Of a stretch of 64,000 bases of DNA, positions 59,105 to 64,000 are shown one piece after another. A program made the position numbers and the translations under genes. The stretch covers positions 1-64,000 of the forward strand of contig JAIVJS010000081.1 of NCBI GenBank assembly GCA_020199905.1, read 5' to 3'. The notes beneath the pieces are model-generated. The model searched no databases and was not told the origin of the DNA. It worked only from the letters and a program-made list of their open reading frames with translations. Every line of letters starts with the position of its first letter. The first letter of the stretch is position 1. This DNA is from Acidobacteriota bacterium. GTDB taxonomy: Bacteria > Acidobacteriota > Thermoanaerobaculia > UBA5066 > Gp7-AA6.

Positions 59105-60301
59105 CTAGGGGCACGCCGCCGGAGCGACCGCCGGAACGGCGTAGTCCGGAGCGAGCAGGCTCGGATTCGAGAAGTCGAGGACCTCGGCGAGGTTGTTGGC
59201 CGCCGCGTCCCGGACGGAAAGGGGCTTCAAGTTCCAGCGCCACTCGATCATCTTCAGCACCGAGGTGTGGTCGTAGGTTCCCGTCGCGATGGCGCCGCGG
59301 CTCGAGAAGGGCGAGACCACGAGGCATGGCACGCGGAAGCCCCGCATGCGAAGGGCCGCGCTGACGTCCGGCGCTTCGGTTGGCGGGACGTGCTCGAAGA
59401 AGCCGCCCCATTCGTCGAAGTTGATGACGAGAACCGTGCTCTTCCATTCCGGACCCGTCGTGACGGCGCGGTACGTGTCGTAGAGCCAGCGCTCTCCCGC
59501 GCGGATGTCGCCGTGCGGATGGTCGTCCGACGAGGTTCCGGAGTCTTCTCCATTGAAGGGAGGATCCACGAACGCGACATCGGGGAGCGTCCCCGCGGCG
59601 CAATCCTGAAGGAAGCTCGAGTACGGCCGCGTGATCGGGGCGTATCTGGGGCCCCAGAGCGAGTTGAACGGGATGTCGCTGAAGTAGCAGCGGCCGTCGA
59701 GCCCCTTCGCGGCGAGGCGATCCCAGATCGTCGGCAGCGTGCAGAGCGTCAGGGAATCGTCCAGACGGTCCGTGACCGCGGAGTGCTGATAGATCCGATT
59801 GGGGTAGGTCGGACCGAGGAGCGACGCGAAATACCGGCTGCACACGGTCCAGTCGAGCGCGGCCTGGCCCAGGAACGGCAGATCGCTCTGCGTGTAGTAA
59901 CCGATCGCGTACCTGTCGTTGCTGCCCGCGCGAAGCCATCCATCGCACGCGCCGTTGTCGTACTCGACCCGGGCGCCGTCGTAGGAATGGTCGGGATCGG
60001 GATGGCCGCAGCCCTGCCAGTCGGGCGCGAGCGGGTAGGTCGGCTGCATGACGCCGGCGCGATCCGGATAGGAGAGCCCCGCCTGCATTCCGTCCGCGCC
60101 GGGAAGCCATCCGAGGAAGTGGTCGAAGGACCTGTTCTCCATCATCGCGACGACCACGTGTTCGATGCCGCTCTTCTCCGGCTTCGGAAGCCCGTCCTTT
60201 GCGGGTCTCGTCCCCGCGAGAGCGAGGCGGCCTCCGGCTCCGACGGCGGCGAGCGAGGCGGCGGACCGGTACAGGAACTGGCGCCGGGACAGAGATCGCA
60301 T
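59105..60301 (-). CDS. Phospholipase C-like phosphoesterase, Tat-exported
   Basis: A 398-residue enzyme of the bacterial phospholipase C / acid phosphatase phosphoesterase family. Twin-arginine leader (SLSRRQFLYRSAASLAA), then HVVVAMMENRSFDHFLGWLP (metal site and nucleophile region), DEWGGFFEHVPP and SPFSSRGAIATGTYDHTS with further metal ligands. It probably hydrolyses phosphoesters outside the cytoplasm. A GAGGAGG site precedes the ATG at 60301. Confidence 0.93.
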   Translation of the reverse strand: MRSLSRRQFLYRSAASLAAVGAGGRLALAGTRPAKDGLPKPEKSGIEHVVVAMMENRSFDHFLGWLPGADGMQAGLSYPDRAGVMQPTYPLAPDWQGCGHPDPDHSYDGARVEYDNGACDGWLRAGSNDRYAIGYYTQSDLPFLGQAALDWTVCSRYFASLLGPTYPNRIYQHSAVTDRLDDSLTLCTLPTIWDRLAAKGLDGRCYFSDIPFNSLWGPRYAPITRPYSSFLQDCAAGTLPDVAFVDPPFNGEDSGTSSDDHPHGDIRAGERWLYDTYRAVTTGPEWKSTVLVINFDEWGGFFEHVPPTEAPDVSAALRMRGFRVPCLVVSPFSSRGAIATGTYDHTSVLKMIEWRWNLKPLSVRDAAANNLAEVLDFSNPSLLAPDYAVPAVAPAACP

Positions 60302-60468
60302 GGCGAGCCTCCTCTCCGGCCCGGGTGGGGGCTCGGGACGGCCCAGGACCAGACCCTGAGCTCTCCGGAACCAGCCGGGCGCCGGACCCCCGGCCGCCTG
60401 CTCGGGCTGCAAAGCCCGTGCCCCGGGGCCGGGCATCGCCGTGCGCCCGATCTCCGCCTCGCTCTAGA

Positions 60469-60948
60469 ATGCCGCCCGTGAAAGAAGAAGCCGAAGCTCT
60501 CGAGCAGGTGCGGCGCGCGCTGGATGGCAGCGGCGAGCTGTCCGAGAAATTCACGCGCGTCGCGAACGCCCTCCGCGATGCCGGCGGCTATCGCTGGGTC
60601 GGTCTGTACCGCGTCGGCGAAAAAGAAATCTCCCTTCTGGCCTGGGGGGGCGAAGAGCCCCCGTCGCATCCACGGTTCCCCGCCTCCCGCGGGCTCTGCG
60701 GAGACGCGGCGCGCCTCCGTCAGACCGTGATCGTCGGCGACGTCTCGAAGGATCCCCGTTATCTCGAGGCGTTCGCCAGCACGCGGTCGGAGATCGTGGT
60801 CCCGGTCCTGGACGCCGTGACGGGGCGGACCCGCGCCCTGATCGACGTCGAGAGCGACCGGCTGGAGGCGTTCGGCGATTCCGACCGGGTTCTGCTCGAA
60901 CGCGCGGCATCGGAGATTTCGACGGCCGTGTCGGCGGCGCCGGGGTGA
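60469..60948 (+). CDS. Stand-alone GAF domain protein
   Basis: A 159-residue protein consisting of one GAF domain with a short N-terminal helix (EEAEALEQVRRALD). Segments GYRWVGLYRVGEKEISLLAW and STRSEIVVPVLDAVTGRTRA are typical. It superficially resembles free-methionine-(R)-sulfoxide reductase, but only one of that enzyme's Cys positions (LCGDA) is present, so a sensory role is more likely. Confidence 0.88.
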   Translation: MPPVKEEAEALEQVRRALDGSGELSEKFTRVANALRDAGGYRWVGLYRVGEKEISLLAWGGEEPPSHPRFPASRGLCGDAARLRQTVIVGDVSKDPRYLEAFASTRSEIVVPVLDAVTGRTRALIDVESDRLEAFGDSDRVLLERAASEISTAVSAAPG

Positions 60949-60954
60949 AGGATC

Positions 60955-61001
60955 AGCTGCCAGCTATCAGCTCAGTTGTCAGTTGTCAGTTTTCAGTTAC
61001 T
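60955..61001. repeat. Heptad array (AGCTGCC to AGTTTTC)
   Basis: AGCTGCC, AGCTATC, a five-base partial, AGTTGTC x2, AGTTTTC, AGTTACT. One array shows a gradient between the AGCT and AGTT subfamilies. Confidence 0.9.
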
Positions 61002-61107
61002 AAAACGGGAAACGACAAAAACCCGACCCCCGTCCGGCTCATCCGCCACCATTTCTTCCCCGCGGACCGCCTTCCTGTAATCTCGACCCGTTCAGGAGGT
61101 CTCTTCC

Positions 61108-64000
61108 ATGCGTCTTCTTTCCGCGCTTCTGGCCGCCGTTTTCCTGTCGGCGTCGGGGTCTGCCCGGGCCCTCACTCTCGACGAGGTGCTCGCGAAGAAC
61201 CTCGAAGCGCGCGGAGGCGGATCCCGGCTGCAGGCGATGCGGTCTCTGCGGCTGACCGGCAAGGCGGTCCTCGGATTCGGTGAGACGCAGATCGAGGCGG
61301 GATGGGGGCAGATCCAGAAGCGGCCCGGCATGATCCGGACCGAGGTCACTCTTCAGGGGCTGACCGCGGTCGACGCCTGGGATGGGAAGGAAAGCTGGAG
61401 CCTCGACCCGTTTCAGGGCCGGCGCGACGCGCAGCGCAACTCCGCCGACGAGGGGAAGGAAATGGCGCAGGACGCGGACATCGACGGCCCGCTGGTCGGC
61501 TGGCGTGAGAAGGGCCACCGCGTCGACTACCTCGGCATGGAAGACGTCGACGGGACTCCCGCGCACAAGCTGCGCGTGACCCTGAAGGACGGCGACGTCA
61601 AGGAAGTCTTCCTGGATCCCGACTACTTTCTGGAGATCCGGGTCATTTCCACGGTGCACATCCGCGGCGCCGAAAAGGTGACCGAGTCCGACTTCGGAAG
61701 CTACGAGCAGGTCGAGGGCGTCTGGGTCCCCTTCTCCGTCGAGACGGGCCGGAAGGGAGCGCCCCGGTCATCGCGGATCACGATCGATCACGCGGGCGCG
61801 AACGTCGACGTGGACGACGCCCTCTTTCGCTATCCCGCCGCGGGCTCGGCGATCGTGCGTTCGATCGTGATCCCGCCCACCCGTCAGGCGGCTGCGGCGG
61901 CCGGGGCGAAGCCGGCTCCACCCGCAGCCGCCGGAAAACCGGTGTTCGACTCCGGCCTCGTCTCCGGCCTCGGGGTGAGAAACATCGGCTCCGCGGCGAT
62001 GAGCGGCCGCGTCTCGGCCGTCGCGGCGCGCACCGAGGGTGGGAAGACCACGGTTTTCGTCGGAGCCGCCAGCGGCGGCGTCTGGAAGTCTCCCGACGGG
62101 GGGACCACCTTCAAACCGGTGTTCGACAAGGCGGCGGTGCAGTCGATCGGAGCGATCGCGATCGATCCCTCGAATCCAAAGACGGTCTGGGTGGGCTCGG
62201 GGGAGTCGTGGATGCGCAACTCGGTGTCGATCGGCGACGGAATCTACAAGTCGACGGACGGCGGCGAGACGTTCACCAACGCCGGACTCCCGGAGTCCGA
62301 GCACATCGCGCGGATCATCGTCCACCCGAAGAACGGAGACGTCGTCTATGCGTGCGTTCCCGGCCGGCTCTGGAGCGACAGCGCCGACCGCGGTCTCTAT
62401 CGGACGGCCGACGGGGGCAGGACGTGGTCGCTCGTTCTCAAGGGATCGAATCTGTCGACCGGCTGCTCCGGCGTTTCGCTCGATGCGAAAAACCCCGACG
62501 TCGTCTTCGCCGGGTTCTGGGACTTCCGACGCAAGGGCTGGACGTTCCGCTCCGGCGGCGACGGACCGTCGGCCGCGAGCGGCAGCGGGCTCTTCCGCTC
62601 GGCCGACGGCGGAAAAACGTGGACGGAGCTGACGGACAAGGCCAACGCGGGCCTCCCCGCAAAGCCGTGGGGTCGCGTCGAAGTCGTGACCGCTCCCTCG
62701 GATCCCAGGGTGGTCTATGCGCTCGTCGAGTCCGAGCACTCCGCGCTCTATCGCTCGGCCGACGGCGGAAAGACCTGGGAGCGTCGCGATGACAGCCAGT
62801 CGATGATCTGGAGGGCGTTCTATTTCGCGAGGCTCGTCGTCGATCCCGCCAACCCGGACCGGATCTTCAAGCCCGGCGGCGGACTCACGGTGAGCGAAGA
62901 CGGCGGCCGCAGTTTCTCCGCGAGCGCGGGCCGCGGGTCGCACGGCGACTGGCATGACGTCTGGATCGACCCGGGCAATCCGAAGTCGGTAATCGCGGGC
63001 GACGACGGCGGGCTTTGGATCTCGCAGGACGGCGGTAACCGGTGGGTCAAGTCCCAGAACCTGCCGATTTCCCAGTTCTACCATGTGAGCGTCGACTCCC
63101 GGGATCCCTACCAGGTGTACGGCGGGTTGCAGGACAACAGCTCGTGGGTCGGAGATTCCGCGCACCCCGGCGGAATAAGCAACGCGCGCTGGGAAAATCT
63201 CTACGGCGGCGACGGCTTCTGGACCGTGCCCGATCCCACCGACCCGGACGCCGTCTACGCGGAGTCGCAGGGCGGCTACATCTCGCGCATAGACCGCCGG
63301 ACCGGGGCCGCGCGCGACATCCAGCCGAAGGCCGGGTACAGGGAGAAGCTGCGCTACAACTGGAACACGCCGATCTACGCGAGCCCGACGTCGAAGGGCA
63401 CGATCTACCTCGGCGCGCAGTTTCTCTTCCGGTCTCGCGACCGGGGCGACACGTGGGAGCGCATCTCGCCCGACCTGACCTCGAACGACCCGGAGAAGCA
63501 GAAGCAGGAGCAGTCGGGGGGCGTCACCGTCGACAACTCGTCGGCGGAGATGCACACCACGATCTACTCGATCTCCGAGTCCCCTCTGGACGGAAAGGTC
63601 CTCTGGGTGGGAACCGACGACGGCAACGTGCAGCTCTCGCGCGACGCAGGCAGGACCTGGAACAACGTGGCGGGCAATGTCCCCGGGCTGCCGAAGGCTT
63701 CGTGGGTGAGCTGGGTCGAAGCGAGCCGGTTCAACGCCGCCACCGCCTACGCCGTCTTTGACCGCCACACGGTCGGCGACATGGCGCCCTGGGTGTACCG
63801 CACGACGGATTTCGGGAAGAGCTGGACCCGCATCGCCGGACCGGACCGGGGCGTGCGCGGGTATGCGCACGTGATCCGCGAAGACTCCGTCAAAGCGGGG
63901 CTTCTCTTCCTCGGCACCGAGCTCGGCCTCTGGATCTCCCCGGACGGGGGCGGCACGTGGGGACAATTCCGCGGCAACGACTTTCCGCGGGTCGCGGTGC
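61108..64000 (+). CDS. LolA-like/VPS10 (sortilin-type) propeller fusion, partial at window end
   Basis: At least 964 codons, open to the window edge. After a signal peptide (LLSALLAAVFLSASGSARA) residues ~22-235 form a LolA-like lipoprotein-binding half barrel (LEARGGGSRLQAMRSLRLTG, VWVPFSVETG). An Ala/Pro linker leads to a VPS10/BNR propeller with many Asp-box units (SPDGGTTFKP, STDGGETFTN, SADGGKTWTE, SRDAGRTWNN). The propeller half matches large secreted acidobacterial proteins that usually start near FDSGLVSGLGVRNIG. A CAGGAGG site precedes the ATG. Ligand unknown. Confidence 0.9.
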   Translation, partial: MRLLSALLAAVFLSASGSARALTLDEVLAKNLEARGGGSRLQAMRSLRLTGKAVLGFGETQIEAGWGQIQKRPGMIRTEVTLQGLTAVDAWDGKESWSLDPFQGRRDAQRNSADEGKEMAQDADIDGPLVGWREKGHRVDYLGMEDVDGTPAHKLRVTLKDGDVKEVFLDPDYFLEIRVISTVHIRGAEKVTESDFGSYEQVEGVWVPFSVETGRKGAPRSSRITIDHAGANVDVDDALFRYPAAGSAIVRSIVIPPTRQAAAAAGAKPAPPAAAGKPVFDSGLVSGLGVRNIGSAAMSGRVSAVAARTEGGKTTVFVGAASGGVWKSPDGGTTFKPVFDKAAVQSIGAIAIDPSNPKTVWVGSGESWMRNSVSIGDGIYKSTDGGETFTNAGLPESEHIARIIVHPKNGDVVYACVPGRLWSDSADRGLYRTADGGRTWSLVLKGSNLSTGCSGVSLDAKNPDVVFAGFWDFRRKGWTFRSGGDGPSAASGSGLFRSADGGKTWTELTDKANAGLPAKPWGRVEVVTAPSDPRVVYALVESEHSALYRSADGGKTWERRDDSQSMIWRAFYFARLVVDPANPDRIFKPGGGLTVSEDGGRSFSASAGRGSHGDWHDVWIDPGNPKSVIAGDDGGLWISQDGGNRWVKSQNLPISQFYHVSVDSRDPYQVYGGLQDNSSWVGDSAHPGGISNARWENLYGGDGFWTVPDPTDPDAVYAESQGGYISRIDRRTGAARDIQPKAGYREKLRYNWNTPIYASPTSKGTIYLGAQFLFRSRDRGDTWERISPDLTSNDPEKQKQEQSGGVTVDNSSAEMHTTIYSISESPLDGKVLWVGTDDGNVQLSRDAGRTWNNVAGNVPGLPKASWVSWVEASRFNAATAYAVFDRHTVGDMAPWVYRTTDFGKSWTRIAGPDRGVRGYAHVIREDSVKAGLLFLGTELGLWISPDGGGTWGQFRGNDFPRVAV

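Noticed and set aside
60469-60948. GAF protein as free methionine-(R)-sulfoxide reductase
   Set aside because: Only one Cys of the expected set is present and the HIACD-type motif is absent, so the specific enzyme name is not supported.
1-61001. Heptad arrays as possible CRISPR arrays
   Set aside because: Units are 7 bases in direct tandem with no spacers, and no cas genes are present.
61768-63966. 732-codon minus-strand frame opposite the VPS10 propeller gene
   Set aside because: Composition is shadow-like (Arg, Ala, Gly, Val) with no motif, and the plus strand holds a clear Asp-box propeller.

Overview
The window is GC-rich, densely coded chromosomal DNA with no rRNA, tRNA, phage or CRISPR. 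The gene repertoire suggests an Acidobacteriota genome, possibly the Thermoanaerobaculia. The pointers are a PadR regulator with acidobacterial-type orphan ABC permease (ADOP) relics, DUF885 peptidases, a tricorn-like protease, DinB/DUF1572 proteins, DUF4142, DUF1572 and a VPS10/BNR propeller protein. This is inference from gene families, not a phylogenetic test.

Layout. 0.06-2.5 kb: rhodanese, a GAPDH-like paralogue whose catalytic Cys is Ser, and a canonical GAPDH. 2.5-14.6 kb: secreted peptidases (two DUF885, one S10), DUF4142, an epimerase coupled to a small zinc-ribbon protein, an FAD oxidase, NAD(P)HX dehydratase and a threonine dehydratase. 14.8-25.7 kb: secreted beta proteins, a degraded tandem pair, a lipoprotein hydrolase with an SDR, a SorAB-like sulfite dehydrogenase, exonuclease III and an M1 aminopeptidase. 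26.2-36.4 kb: PadR with a ruined ADOP permease, PlsC, DUF1572, tricorn, DinB, a branched-chain aminotransferase divergent from a MocR regulator, and a TPR protein. 36.6-48 kb: glycerol kinase with a foreign C-terminal tail, a haem-binding DUF3465-like protein, an amidohydrolase, a thioredoxin-fold/TPR protein with an in-frame TGA in place of the first Cys of CxxC, a deacetylase, a glyoxalase, a tRNA-binding protein and a proline iminopeptidase. 48-64 kb: a group II decarboxylase, PDZ protein, Asp/Glu racemase, SpoIIE phosphatase, SRPBCC protein with a TetR stub, hydrolases, a questin-oxidase-like protein, phospholipase C-like phosphoesterase, GAF protein and a LolA-like/VPS10 fusion that runs off the end.

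Themes. Much of the content is secreted proteolysis and periplasmic enzymes (signal peptides, Tat leaders), fitting a proteolytic heterotroph. There is no large operon; most transcription units have one to three genes, often with ATGA/GTGA overlaps.

Two signals are not explained by genes. First, many spacers hold tandem arrays with a 7-base period in several related sequence families; these often touch or supply stop codons. Second, a ~65-bp hairpin-forming element is present nine times, often flanked by the heptad arrays. The window also has an unusual number of broken genes: two ADOP relics, a degraded tandem paralogue, truncated TetR, DJ-1, SnoaL and DUF4097 genes, and a glpK fused to a broken membrane-protein gene. 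Some frameshifts could be assembly errors; the internal deletions are harder to explain that way.
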